In this document: piece after piece, positions 35,709 through 45,600 of the stretch
How positions within the stretch are numbered: position 1 is the stretch's first letter
Layout: each line of letters starts with the position of its first letter
Assembly: GCF_052119645.1 (NCBI RefSeq)
Contig: NZ_JBGQOM010000007.1
Span: forward strand, 186,001 to 250,000
Direction: 5' to 3'
Length of the DNA: 64,000 bases
From: Paraglaciecola sp030730205
GTDB taxonomy: Bacteria > Pseudomonadota > Gammaproteobacteria > Enterobacterales > Alteromonadaceae
Position numbers and translations under genes: made by a program
The notes under the pieces: model-generated
Seen by the model: the letters and a program-made list of their open reading frames with translations, nothing else
What the model was told of the DNA's origin: nothing
Databases searched by the model: none

Positions 35709-35741
35709 GTGTATAAAAATTGTTCAATTATTTTTATACAC
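35709..35741. promoter_or_regulatory. AT-rich inverted repeat with 12-base arms
   Basis: GTGTATAAAAAT (35709-35720) and ATTTTTATACAC (35730-35741) are perfect complements around a 9-base loop. It lies after the ThuA-like gene and ahead of the PKD lipoprotein gene. It could end the first transcript or act as an operator for the second; the weak A/T stem makes an efficient terminator less likely. Confidence 0.5.
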
Positions 35742-35753
35742 TACGCTTCTTTA

Positions 35754-36521
35754 TTATTTTTTCATACCTTTGTCGGTAGCTGCCCAATAGATGCCACCGT
35801 ATAGATGTTCGATAAAGGCTTTGTTGCTGTAAGACACGCCCATATGACCCAATGCAGTGTAAAACGAGCGCCCGCCATCGAAATATTGGTACCAAGCAAC
35901 CGGATGAAATTTGCCCATGCCTTCGCCTTTCGCTCTGCCCCAATCCGCTTTTGGATCGTAGGTGCTCTCGTCTACGCTCAGCAGGTAGGTTAAGTTTGGA
36001 CTGAGCTCTTCGCCAAATTCATACCATTCTTCTGTCCACAGACTGGTTTTAGGGAAGTATTCTAAGCCGGGAAATGAGTCGTTAATTACCGATAGACGTG
36101 CCGTTTGAATTTGCGGATGAATATGGAAATGGCGCCCTACCAATTGGCCAAACCATGGCCAGTCATATTCGGTGTCACTGGCGCTATGCACACCAACAAA
36201 GCCTTTACCTGATTGAATAAACGCTTCAAGTGCTTTTTGTTGTGGCTCATTGAGTATATCGCCGGTAGTTTGTAAAAATAGTACAACATCAAATTTAGCT
36301 AAGTTTTCAGTATTAATTAAACTGGCGTCTTCTTGCCAATCTAAAGTGAAATGATGATTTTCGGCCATGGCTTTTAAGGCGGTAACGCCTTCGTTAATGG
36401 AGCTATGGTGCCAACCAGCGGTTTTACTAAATACCAGCACACTAAATTGTTCAGCCAGCAGATTGCTACTGAATACACTCATAAGCAGTGCTGAGCATGC
36501 AATTATCTTTCTTAAATACAT
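35754..36521 (-). CDS. ThuA-like domain protein, exported
   Basis: A 255-residue protein with signal peptide (IIACSALLMSVFSSNLLA) and a ThuA-like, glutamine-amidotransferase-type fold: FSVLVFSKTAGWHHSSINEG at the start, VVLFLQTTGDILNEPQQKAL, and FVGVHSASDTEYDWPWFGQL with the conserved His/Asp/Trp. ThuA-like proteins occur in sugar-utilisation loci (named from trehalose use in rhizobia), but the reaction is unclear. ATG 36521 is preceded by AAAGGA and begins the signal peptide. It follows manD by 13 bases, so the two form an operon. Confidence 0.85.
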   Translation of the reverse strand: MYLRKIIACSALLMSVFSSNLLAEQFSVLVFSKTAGWHHSSINEGVTALKAMAENHHFTLDWQEDASLINTENLAKFDVVLFLQTTGDILNEPQQKALEAFIQSGKGFVGVHSASDTEYDWPWFGQLVGRHFHIHPQIQTARLSVINDSFPGLEYFPKTSLWTEEWYEFGEELSPNLTYLLSVDESTYDPKADWGRAKGEGMGKFHPVAWYQYFDGGRSFYTALGHMGVSYSNKAFIEHLYGGIYWAATDKGMKK

Positions 36522-36534
36522 TATTGTTTTCCTT

Positions 36535-37743
36535 TCACCAATTAAACATTGAGCCGTCTTCAAGACGGTTGACGGGTAGATAAGCTCTTTTGTAGGGATA
36601 TTTTGCGGCTAATTTTTCATTGATGTCTGAACCATGTCCAGGCGTATCACCAATCATCATATAGCCTTGATCAAAATGATAATCATGGGGAAAGACATCG
36701 TTGCTGAGCTCTGTGTGGTGCATGTGTTCTTGAATACCAAAATTGGGCACCCAAGTATCAAAATGCAGGGCACAACCCATAGTGATGGGTGATAAGTCCG
36801 TGGCCCCGTGAAAACCTGTTTTTACATGATATAAATCGGCCAAGGCAGCAATTTTTTTCAGGTGTGTTATACCGCCACCATGCACGATGGTAGTGCGAAT
36901 ATAGTCTATCAACTGTTCGGTGATTAATTGCTGACAATCATAAATGGAAGAAAAAACCTCGCCAACCGCAATAGGTGTTGTGGTGTGTTGGCGTATTAGT
37001 CTAAAGCCTTCTTGCAACTCAGCAGGGACGGCATCCTCCATCCAAAATAGACGATAGGGTTCTAGATCTTTGCCGAGTCTGGCGGCTTCGATAGGCGTTA
37101 AGCGGTGGTGCACATCGTGCAACAAATGCGGCTCACTCCCATATTGCTCACGTAATTTTTCAAATAAGCGGGGGATAAAGTTCAGATATTTACTGGTTGA
37201 CCAAACACTTTCAGAGGGAAGGTCGGCATCGGCCGGCTCATAAAAGCCTTTGATTTTTGAAACGCCGTAAGTGCCATCCAATCCGGGTATTCCAGATTGC
37301 GCACGAACGGCTTTGTAACCCATATCAATATGGCGACCTACTTCATCTACCGTTTCTGCAAGGTCACGGCCATTGGCATGGCTATAAACCAATACGCCCT
37401 GTCGACTCTTACCGCCCAGCAGTTGATACAAAGGCATGTTGGCCGCTTTGGCTTTAATATCCCACAACGCCATATCAATGGCAGCAATGGCGGTCATGTT
37501 GACAGGTCCTCTACGCCAATAGGCACCTTTATAAAAAAACTGCCAAATATCTTCAATTTGTGAGGCATCTCTGCCTATCAAACAAGGGATTAAATGTTCT
37601 TGTAAATAAGAGGCAACTGCCAATTCACGACCGTTTAAGGTGGCATCACCAACACCATACAAACCGCATTCGGTTTCTATCTTTATCGTAACAAAATTTC
37701 TACTGGGGCAAGTGACTATGACCCTAGCGGCCCTAATTTTCAT
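36535..37743 (-). CDS. manD: D-mannonate dehydratase, ManD family (enolase superfamily)
   Basis: A 402-residue cytoplasmic enzyme converting D-mannonate to 2-keto-3-deoxy-D-gluconate in uronic-acid breakdown. Visible enolase-superfamily features are the metal ligands Asp (LLHDVHHRL), Glu (WMEDAVPAE) and Glu (AVGEVFSS), and the ManD-type segment YKAVRAQSGIPGL followed by GTYG. The full length of 402 matches characterised ManD proteins. RspA-type members with low activity exist, so the substrate should be tested. First gene of the minus-strand unit, divergent from the glycoside hydrolase genes. It suggests that glucuronate-containing oligosaccharides are among the substrates of the locus. Confidence 0.9.
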   Translation of the reverse strand: MKIRAARVIVTCPSRNFVTIKIETECGLYGVGDATLNGRELAVASYLQEHLIPCLIGRDASQIEDIWQFFYKGAYWRRGPVNMTAIAAIDMALWDIKAKAANMPLYQLLGGKSRQGVLVYSHANGRDLAETVDEVGRHIDMGYKAVRAQSGIPGLDGTYGVSKIKGFYEPADADLPSESVWSTSKYLNFIPRLFEKLREQYGSEPHLLHDVHHRLTPIEAARLGKDLEPYRLFWMEDAVPAELQEGFRLIRQHTTTPIAVGEVFSSIYDCQQLITEQLIDYIRTTIVHGGGITHLKKIAALADLYHVKTGFHGATDLSPITMGCALHFDTWVPNFGIQEHMHHTELSNDVFPHDYHFDQGYMMIGDTPGHGSDINEKLAAKYPYKRAYLPVNRLEDGSMFNW

Positions 37744-37903
37744 TTATGAAGCTCCTGTTAATAAGGTGTTGCAAACCGAGTGCCACAAAAAGGCAATGGG
37801 TCCTCGCAAAGTAAACGCATTTTTACGCAAAAGCACGTAACTCAACACTGATAAATTTATAAACGTAAAACCATAACAACATAATGTAATGAAGTCTTGG
37901 GTC

Positions 37904-37921
37904 GCGATTTTGTAACATCGC
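37904..37921. promoter_or_regulatory. Possible operator between manD and the hydrolase genes
   Basis: Arms GCGAT (37904-37908) and ATCGC (37917-37921) around an 8-base spacer, in the 257-base divergent region that must hold both promoters of the glycan locus. Short arms, so only a candidate. Confidence 0.3.
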
Positions 37922-38000
37922 ATTTACATTGGTGGCGCATGGTTGCCGATAAAAGCGTGTATGTCACACAAGGCTCAAAAAATAAAAAAGGTTGATACAA

Positions 38001-38660
38001 ATGATACACAGCACTCACTCTGAGAAACAAAATGACTGGCGTACCTTAGCAATTCGTTTATTGCTTGTAATATCGGCAACACTTTCAGGTGTCAGTTATG
38101 CCAACACCCTTAATGCAAACTATTTTTATTTTTTTGATGGTAGTCCAATCGGCGGGTGGGGGCTTACCTTGGGTGATGAGGGAAACTGGGTCTTACCGAT
38201 AACAGAAAATCCCATGGACTCAGCGAATAAGCAGATCAGTGTAAGTCGAGCCGGTTATAAAACCAAAGATGATGCGCTTAATTTAAAGTGGTCTCGCTCG
38301 AAAGGAAAGGGGCAATTTGCTATGTATGGTTCGCCAGTTGATTTGAGTCAACTAGCAGATAAAGCCGCGCTAACCATGGAAATTAATATTATCAAAAAGC
38401 CAAAATCCTCTGTATCTATCGGCATGGATTGCGGCTATCCCTGTCGTGGCGAAGTCAATATTCAAAAGATGCTGCGTGATATGAAAACCAAGCAATGGAT
38501 TACCTTTCCGATCCCCATTAATTGTTTTGCTGCAAAAGGCGCCGACCTGAGCAAAATCAATAGCCCGATAATGATCGCTTCAGAAGGGCAGTTTGAGGTG
38601 CAAATCGCCAATATTAGATTGGAATTGTTACCAGAAGGAGCGCCTACCTGTGCCTCATAA
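38001..38660 (+). CDS. Free-standing ExoP-type galactose-binding-like domain protein
   Basis: A 219-residue exported protein with a signal peptide (IRLLLVISATLSGVSYA) and no catalytic domain. The mature part matches the C-terminal galactose-binding-like domain of ExoP-type GH3 enzymes. The same pattern is present in the GH3 at 49427: MDCGYPCRGEVNI here against YIDCDGCDTNIDIS, and WITFPIPINCFAAKGADLSK against WQKAQIKLSCFGLSNDALTR. AAAGG precedes ATG 38001. Its stop overlaps the GTG start of the GH9 gene by 11 bases, so the two are translationally coupled. It may serve as a glycan-binding partner of the hydrolases. Confidence 0.75.
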   Translation: MIHSTHSEKQNDWRTLAIRLLLVISATLSGVSYANTLNANYFYFFDGSPIGGWGLTLGDEGNWVLPITENPMDSANKQISVSRAGYKTKDDALNLKWSRSKGKGQFAMYGSPVDLSQLADKAALTMEINIIKKPKSSVSIGMDCGYPCRGEVNIQKMLRDMKTKQWITFPIPINCFAAKGADLSKINSPIMIASEGQFEVQIANIRLELLPEGAPTCAS

Positions 38661-40446
38661 ACCCAAGCGCCTTCGACTTTTGAAACAAAAAATGGTCCTG
38701 TTAACACTGGCTGGTGTGGTCAGTAGCAGCATGTTGATCTCATGTGGTCAAACGGTCAATGTGGCTAAGGACACTGCTGTACCCGCAAGGAAGGCCGCTG
38801 AGCAAAAAACACAGATATATATTAACCAAGTCGGTTTTTTACCTAATGATCATAAGGTTGCCGTAATTAGCCCTCAGCAAAGTGGCGCATTTACTGTGGT
38901 GTCGCAAGCCACTGGGCAAGTGGTACTAAACGCGAAGCTGCAAAGTAAAGGCATATGGCCTTTGTCGGAAGAAAACGTCAGCATTGCTGATTTTAGTGAC
39001 CTTAGCCAAGAAGGTGCCTATCGGCTTGAGTTAGCTGATGGTAAAGCGTCAGCACTTTTTTCTGTCGGCTCTATGGTTTATCGTCAGATACATGATGCCA
39101 GCCTCAAAGCGTATTATTTCAATAGGGCAAGTATGGCTTTAAGCCCTGAATTTGCCGGACCATGGGCCAGGTCAGCAGGACATCCCGACACCCAGGTTAA
39201 CATTCATGTAAGTGCCGCGTCAGATGCAAGGCCCACCAATACAATAATATCAGCGCCCAAAGGATGGTATGACGCAGGCGACTACGGCAAATACGTAGTG
39301 AATTCCGGTATTTCAACTTACACCTTGCTGCTTGCCTACACGCATTTTAAGGATTTCTACCAAAAGCGTGATGGTCATATACCCGAATCCAGTGATGGGC
39401 TGCCCGATATCTTAAATGAAGTTATGTGGAATCTTGATTGGTTACAAGCCATGCAAGACCCGAATGATGGCGGCGTGTATCACAAACTGACAACATTGAA
39501 TTTTGCCGGCAGTGTGATGCCTGAAAATGCCCATGAACAACGTTATGTCGTGCAAAAAAGTACTGCTGCGGCCTTAAATTTTGCTGCAGTGATGGCCTTT
39601 GCTAGTCAAGTTTATCAAGAGTTTGACAGTGTTTATCCGGGTAAAAGTGCTGCCTATAAAAAAGCCGCGCTTGGAGCTTGGCAATGGGCCAAAACGCATC
39701 CTGAAATACTTTATCTTCAGCCAGAAGATGTAAAAACGGGCGCCTATGGTGATAAAACACTGGCAGATGAATTTGCTTTTGCCGCCGCGCAATTATTTGT
39801 CTTAACTGGCGACAATAGTTACCTCAACGAGTTTTTATTACTTGACCAAACACCTCAGACCCCAAGCTGGTCTCAAACTGCCAGTTTAGGCTATTTTACC
39901 TTATTGAGTTTTGCCCAAGACTTAATGTCCGCCAAGCTCTATCAACAACTTGAAAATAAGCTGATTAAACAAGCAAATGTGATGGTTGCTCAGTTAGCAG
40001 AATCAGCTTACGAGGTACCTTTGATAAAGTCTGATTTTGTATGGGGCAGTAATGCAGTTGCAATGAATAAGGCCATGTTGTTGCTCATTGCGAATCAACA
40101 TAAACCTCATCCTGAATTTCGTCATGGCGCTGTGGCTTTAACAGATTATATCCTGGGGCGCAATCCAACTGGCTATAGCTATGTGACTGGCTTTGGTCAA
40201 TTGTCACCGATGCACATTCATCATCGGCAATCAGAAGCCGATGGCGTTGTGGCCCCTGTGCCGGGATTTTTGGCTGGAGGCGCACAAAATGGTTGGCAAG
40301 ACCAATGCAACTATCCATCAAAGGCTCCGGCAGCGTCATACATAGATGATTTTTGTAGTTATTCCACCAATGAAATTGCGATCAACTGGAATGCCCCACT
40401 GGTTTATGTGCTGGCCGCTTTACAGTCCCAAACAATGCCTTATTAA
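38650..40446 (+). CDS. GH9-family beta-glucanase/cellodextrinase lipoprotein
   Basis: A 598-residue glycoside hydrolase of family 9, inverting enzymes that cleave beta-1,4-glucans or cellodextrins. A lipobox (SSSMLISCGQ) anchors it. An N-terminal Ig-like cellulase domain (IYINQVGFLPNDHKVAVI) is followed by the (alpha/alpha)6 domain with GWYDAGDYGKYVVNSG (catalytic base Asp), LPDILNE, DYILGRNPTGYSYVTGFG and NEIAINWNAPLVY (catalytic acid Glu). GTG 38650 preceded by AAGGAG is chosen as start; it overlaps the upstream gene. It is placed to trim oligosaccharides at the cell surface or in the periplasm. Confidence 0.92.
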   Translation: MPHKPKRLRLLKQKMVLLTLAGVVSSSMLISCGQTVNVAKDTAVPARKAAEQKTQIYINQVGFLPNDHKVAVISPQQSGAFTVVSQATGQVVLNAKLQSKGIWPLSEENVSIADFSDLSQEGAYRLELADGKASALFSVGSMVYRQIHDASLKAYYFNRASMALSPEFAGPWARSAGHPDTQVNIHVSAASDARPTNTIISAPKGWYDAGDYGKYVVNSGISTYTLLLAYTHFKDFYQKRDGHIPESSDGLPDILNEVMWNLDWLQAMQDPNDGGVYHKLTTLNFAGSVMPENAHEQRYVVQKSTAAALNFAAVMAFASQVYQEFDSVYPGKSAAYKKAALGAWQWAKTHPEILYLQPEDVKTGAYGDKTLADEFAFAAAQLFVLTGDNSYLNEFLLLDQTPQTPSWSQTASLGYFTLLSFAQDLMSAKLYQQLENKLIKQANVMVAQLAESAYEVPLIKSDFVWGSNAVAMNKAMLLLIANQHKPHPEFRHGAVALTDYILGRNPTGYSYVTGFGQLSPMHIHHRQSEADGVVAPVPGFLAGGAQNGWQDQCNYPSKAPAASYIDDFCSYSTNEIAINWNAPLVYVLAALQSQTMPY

Positions 40447-40454
40447 CATCAAAA

Positions 40455-42188
40455 ATGAGTTGTACACCTATGAATAATTTCGTCTTACTCCGCACTTTAC
40501 TGCTTAGCACGCTAATGGGCTTAAGTGGCTGCCAGCAAGCAAGTGAACAATCAAAGCACAGCCGAAGTGTATCAAATACCGTGAGCTTTGATTGGTTTAG
40601 ATATCAAGGATCTGATGAGTTGTTTTCACAGGCTTTGCCGCAAAATTCTTTTCAAAATCCAATTCTATCGGGCTTTTATCCGGACCCGAGTATTACCCGC
40701 AAAGGCAATGACTATTACATGGTTAATTCTTCTTTTGCCTATGCGCCGGGTGTGCCGATTTCCCATAGTCGTGATTTAGTAAATTGGAGGCTAATCGGGC
40801 ATGTATTGAGTCAGCCGTCACAGCTGAATATGCAAAATTTACAGGTGTCCCAGGGTATTTATGCGCCTACCTTGCGTTATCACGAAGGAGTATTTTATAT
40901 GATCACTACCCTCGTTGCGGGTGGGGGTAATTTTATTGTAACGGCAAGCGATCCTGCTGGGCCGTGGTCAGATCCTATATGGCTGCCCGAAATTGGCGGT
41001 ATCGATCCTGATATTTTTTTTGATGATGACGGTAAGGCTTATATTGCCCATAACGATGCACCGCAAGGCGAGCCTCTCTATCAAGGCCACCGTGCCATTT
41101 GGTTGTGGGAGTTTGATTTAGCTACCCTAAAAGTGGTGCCTGATAGTGGTCGTGTGATTGTTAACGGGGGAGCAGATATAAGCCAGCAACCGATTTGGGT
41201 TGAAGGCCCGCATATATATAAAATCAATGGCTGGTACTATCTTAGCTGCGCCGAAGGCGGCACTGGCCCACAGCATTCACAAGTGGTATTTCGCAGTAAA
41301 GACTTACAACAACCATTTGAGCCGTACGCGGGTAATCCAATTTTAACCCAACGAGACTTACCTGTTGAGCGAGCAAACCCAATTACGAGCACGGGGCATG
41401 CTGATTTTATTCAAACACCTGAGGGAGAATGGTGGGCGGTGTTTCTTGGTACACGCCCTTATCAGGGCAATAAATATAATACCGGACGAGAAACGTTTTT
41501 ATTACCGGTTAGCTGGGAAAACGAGTGGCCACATATACTGCCACAAGGCGAGCCCGTACCTTATATTGTAGCCAAGCCCCTTATCTCAAAAGATCTTGAG
41601 CCACTGACAGAGGTCGATATACAAACGGGCAATTTTGTGTGGCAAGACGACTTTGACAAACGCCGCTTAAATCCACACTGGAATCTATTACGCAGTCTGG
41701 ATTCTGAGTGGCTAAGTATCAACGATGGACGACTAAACCTGCAAGTCAGTCAGCATCAACTGGATCAACAAAACAAAGTCAGTTTTGTTGGTCGTCGCCA
41801 GCAACACATGACATTCGATGCCAGCACATCTGTGGTATTGCCGCAAAATGAGCAGCTATCAGGTGGCATGGTGGCCTTTCAAAACGAGAAATTTTATTAC
41901 TATTTTGCGCTGCAAAAGCAAGGGACTCACTACCACCTATTTGTGCAGCAAGTCAATAATGGGCAATCCACTATTGTTGCTGAAACATCGCTTCCTCTGA
42001 ATATTGGCAGTGCGCTGACTTTGCAAGTTAGGGGTGAAAAAGGGCTGCTTAGTTTTTATTATCAAACCGAAAATAAAACCTCCGAGCTATTACTCAAAGA
42101 TGCTGACGCCACCATATTAAGCACGGAAGTGGCGGGTGGTTTTGTTGGCACTATGTTGGGGCTCTATGTCCAAAATGCCATCAAATAA
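40455..42188 (+). CDS. GH43-family beta-xylosidase/arabinosidase-like lipoprotein
   Basis: A 577-residue glycoside hydrolase of family 43 with a lipobox (LMGLSGCQQ). The five-bladed propeller carries the three carboxylates: Asp in GFYPDPSI (base), Asp in GGIDPDIFF and Glu in VEGPHIYK (acid). A C-terminal concanavalin-like beta-sandwich (from about 390, WQDDFDKRRLNPHWNLLR) is typical of GH43 beta-xylosidases. ATG 40455 or ATG 40470 could be the start; the second gives a shorter signal peptide. Eight bases separate it from GH9, so the three genes form an operon ending at the hairpin at 42224. Confidence 0.92.
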   Translation: MSCTPMNNFVLLRTLLLSTLMGLSGCQQASEQSKHSRSVSNTVSFDWFRYQGSDELFSQALPQNSFQNPILSGFYPDPSITRKGNDYYMVNSSFAYAPGVPISHSRDLVNWRLIGHVLSQPSQLNMQNLQVSQGIYAPTLRYHEGVFYMITTLVAGGGNFIVTASDPAGPWSDPIWLPEIGGIDPDIFFDDDGKAYIAHNDAPQGEPLYQGHRAIWLWEFDLATLKVVPDSGRVIVNGGADISQQPIWVEGPHIYKINGWYYLSCAEGGTGPQHSQVVFRSKDLQQPFEPYAGNPILTQRDLPVERANPITSTGHADFIQTPEGEWWAVFLGTRPYQGNKYNTGRETFLLPVSWENEWPHILPQGEPVPYIVAKPLISKDLEPLTEVDIQTGNFVWQDDFDKRRLNPHWNLLRSLDSEWLSINDGRLNLQVSQHQLDQQNKVSFVGRRQQHMTFDASTSVVLPQNEQLSGGMVAFQNEKFYYYFALQKQGTHYHLFVQQVNNGQSTIVAETSLPLNIGSALTLQVRGEKGLLSFYYQTENKTSELLLKDADATILSTEVAGGFVGTMLGLYVQNAIK

Positions 42189-42223
42189 CAATTAACAAAA
42201 ACTGACAAACACGCTCATAATCG

Positions 42224-42260
42224 GGCCGCTAATTGCTGAAATTTAGCGGCCTTCACATTT
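42224..42260 (+). terminator. Probable terminator of the hydrolase operon
   Basis: GGCCGCTAA (42224-42232) pairs with TTAGCGGCC (42243-42251), followed by the moderately T-rich TTCACATTT. Confidence 0.55.
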
Positions 42261-42508
42261 AGCCTTTACGTTTTTTTGTTTTAAGGTTTTGGGCATTTAA
42301 ATCCTTTCTCCCCGCATTGTTTACGAAATCGTTCTTTCGCCTTATGAGTCTGAATTTTTGTGACCTATTTATGTGCGAATTATCAAATCTTGTTAATTCT
42401 ATGTTGCGAAATATCGTTTCATTTTTCAGTTTTCTCCTACCTTGATTGACTGTGTTTAAGCAAAATTCCATAGTAATCCAGTCGTTAAGCTCACTGTTGT
42501 TACATCTG

Positions 42509-42590
42509 TTTTCACTTTGTTAACGTGAAAATGTAAATAAAATGTTTGTTGGTCTTGACGAAAACGGCACGATTATCAAAAACGTTATTT
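42509..42590 (+). promoter_or_regulatory. Upstream region of the TonB-receptor gene with dyads
   Basis: TTTTCAC (42509-42515) and GTGAAAA (42525-42531) form perfect arms around 9 bases, and an AACGTT-centred half-palindrome AAAAACGTTATTT lies at about 42578-42590. Both resemble sugar-regulator operators. The remaining sequence from 42261 to 42696 is AT-rich and holds no gene. Confidence 0.4.
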
Positions 42591-42696
42591 AATAAACAAT
42601 ACAACTACACGTTTTTGGGATTTTGTTTAAAAGGGTTGTTTGAGCCAATACCAGGGGCTGCAGATGACTTTAATCACACCACAGAGGTAAGTCGTA

Positions 42697-45600
42697 ATGG
42701 CTACAAAAATAACTAGATCACAGGCTCCAACCTTTCGAAAATCTCTTTTAGCACTTGCTATGATGAGTGTATGTGCAACGACATACGCACAAGAAGCGGC
42801 GCCACAAGAAAGTGAAGAAGATGTCGAATTAATTGAAGTAACGGGTACACGGACAAACCTGCTAAACGCACAAAACTTAAAACGCAGTTCTGAAACTGTT
42901 GTGGACTCAATTACCGCAGCCGATATCGGTTCGTTACCTGATCGCAGTGTATTAGAAGCCATACAACGTTTACCCGGTGTGTCGATAGAGTTGTTTGATG
43001 GGCCCTCTGATCCAGACCATTTCAGTGTGGAAGGTTCTGGTGCCATAATTCGTGGTATGACCCAAACACGCTCTGAGTTTAACGGTCGTGACTCCTTTAG
43101 TGCTGATTCAAGCCGGGGATTATCATTTCAAGACGTATCACCTGAATTGATGGGTGGTGTTGATATTTTTAAAAATCAAACGGCTGACATGATTGAAGGC
43201 GGTATTGGCGGAACAATTAACTTACGTACGCGTAAACCTTTTGATTCAAGAGAACAAGTGGTCGCGCTTAGTGGCGACTATTCCTACGGCAGTTTGGCTG
43301 AAAAAGGAAGCCCGACTCTATCAGGCTTGTATAGCAATCAATGGGAGCTAGATAGTGGAGGCCGTTTTGGTTTTCTAGCTAACTATGCTCATTCAAAGTT
43401 ATACGGACAATCTCATGGTATTCAATCTGATGCAGCGGTGCAGTTTTATGCTCGTGATATTGCCGGTGCAGAGGCGTTTGTAGGAGAAGATGGCAACGGC
43501 ACCGTTTGGGCACCGCAAGCAGGTAACGCACTGAAAAAGAGTGACGATCGTACTCGCGAAGGATTTTCAACTGCCCTGCAGTATGCCAATGAAGACGATA
43601 CCTTTCAGTCGACCTTACAATATATTCGTTCAGACTCTAATTTAACGTGGCATGAGCAAGCGATTAAATATCAGGGGGGCTACTTTTCAATTAACAATCG
43701 TCGTACTCGCCCTTTAAGTGGCACGGAATTTACTTTTGATGATCGTGGCGTGTTTGAATCAGGTACGTTTTCTGATGGTGGCGTAGATGGTTGGCGTGCG
43801 GCTGATGGTAATCAAGACCGTATTCCTCGCACATGGGGGACTAATTCTCGCCAAGATTTCCCTCATATATTTCAATTTGATAGTCGTATTCAAGACAGCT
43901 CTTCACTAGTCGAAGATCTTTCTTTGAATCTTGAGTGGAGCCCTAGTGAAAACTTAGATTTAAGCGCTGATTTTCAACATATCAAAGCGAAAAGTTCTAA
44001 TGACGATGTTGTGGTGCATACGGGTACTAATGCGGGTCAAATTTATGATGTGACTGGCTCGACACCTACTTTGTCATTAGTCGAACCTTGGTATGGTTAT
44101 CGAGATGCAAATCCAGAATTATTCGCTGCTGGCACTGCCCCTGAAAATGCAAATAATCCTGATCGCATCTACCCTGGTTTCACCAATGATCCCGCAGGTG
44201 ATAGCAACTACTTTAGTGAATACGACAATTACATGCTGCGCAGCGCCATGGATCATTATGAACGCTCTGAAGGTGATTCTAATGCCATACGTTTTGACGG
44301 TACCTATCATTTAGAAGACGAAGGATTGTTCACGTCAATTCAGGCTGGTGTGCGGTATGCCAAACGAGACCAAACCGTGCGTAGAACCAGTTATAATTGG
44401 AATGGCTTAGCACCAAACTATTCAAGCGGCACGGGATGGCTAACATCAATTGATGGCTATCAAAATGATTTTGAGTTAGTAGATTGGAGTGATTTTCATG
44501 GTGGAGATGTACTGACTATTCAAGGCAACCAGACTATTCATGCTACTGAAGCCTATGTGCGTTCAATCATGGGGGCTAATCCAGCCAGACAACCCTATAC
44601 ATCAAATGCTAGCGGCTGGAATTCATACCCAAATCAAAACGGAGTAAGTGATTCTGAGTTTGGTTTATTCAGCCCAGGTGACGTAAACAATACCATCGAA
44701 ACCAACAAAGCAATTTATGTAAGAGTTAACTTTGAAGGAAACGATGACCTTCGGTACAGCGGTAACTTTGGTTTACGTTATGTCACGCTAAACCGTGAAT
44801 CCAAGGGCTTTATTAACTTTCCTGATTTAACGCCTGATTCGCCCGTACCGGAAGGGGTGCCAGAGCAGTTAACCAATGAATTTGTCAGAGGCTATATCAC
44901 TCAACAAGTCAACGACGGTGTGTATGCTGATGCGGACGCATTTTTAGATGACGAAGCAAACAGATGGGTGTCAGATGGTATCAATTACTTGTCTGCAGAA
45001 GACAGACAATGGGGTAATAACTACGATGATGTCTTAAATTCAGAGGCTGATTTCAACTTACTGTTGCCTAGCTTTAACATTAAAGTTGAATTGACCGATG
45101 AACTGATTGCGCGCTTTGCTTTTTCTAAAGCTGCCGCCTTCCCTGATCTTCAGGACGTTCGCAACCAAACAACACTGGGTGCGGACGTGTTCACTGTCAG
45201 ACCGACAGTCGATCCGGAAGCTGACCCTGATACAGTGGATCCTTTAGACGGTTTAATACAAGATGCTTTCGTCATCGGTCGTACAGGTAGTGGTGGTTTT
45301 ACCGGCTTGAAACCGATGGAGTCAGTGCAATATGACATCGCATTAGAATGGTACTTCGCTGATGTAGGCCAATTAAGTGCGACCATTTTTCATAAAAACT
45401 TGAAAAATTACTTCATCAAAGGGGCATCTCCACAAACCTATACCAACCCATCAACGGGTAGAACAGAAACGTCTTTAGTGTCGTCTACTGTAAATGGTTC
45501 AAAGGGGAAAATGGACGGTTTGGAAGTGGCTTATCAACAGTTCTTTGATGATTTTGTCCCCGGTTTTGGTATCCAAGCTACTTATAGCTACATTGACGCT

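Noticed and set aside
42259..42471. A 70-codon minus-strand open frame upstream of the TonB receptor gene
   Set aside because: Basic, Asn-rich composition typical of AT-rich non-coding DNA; no ribosome binding site or family match.
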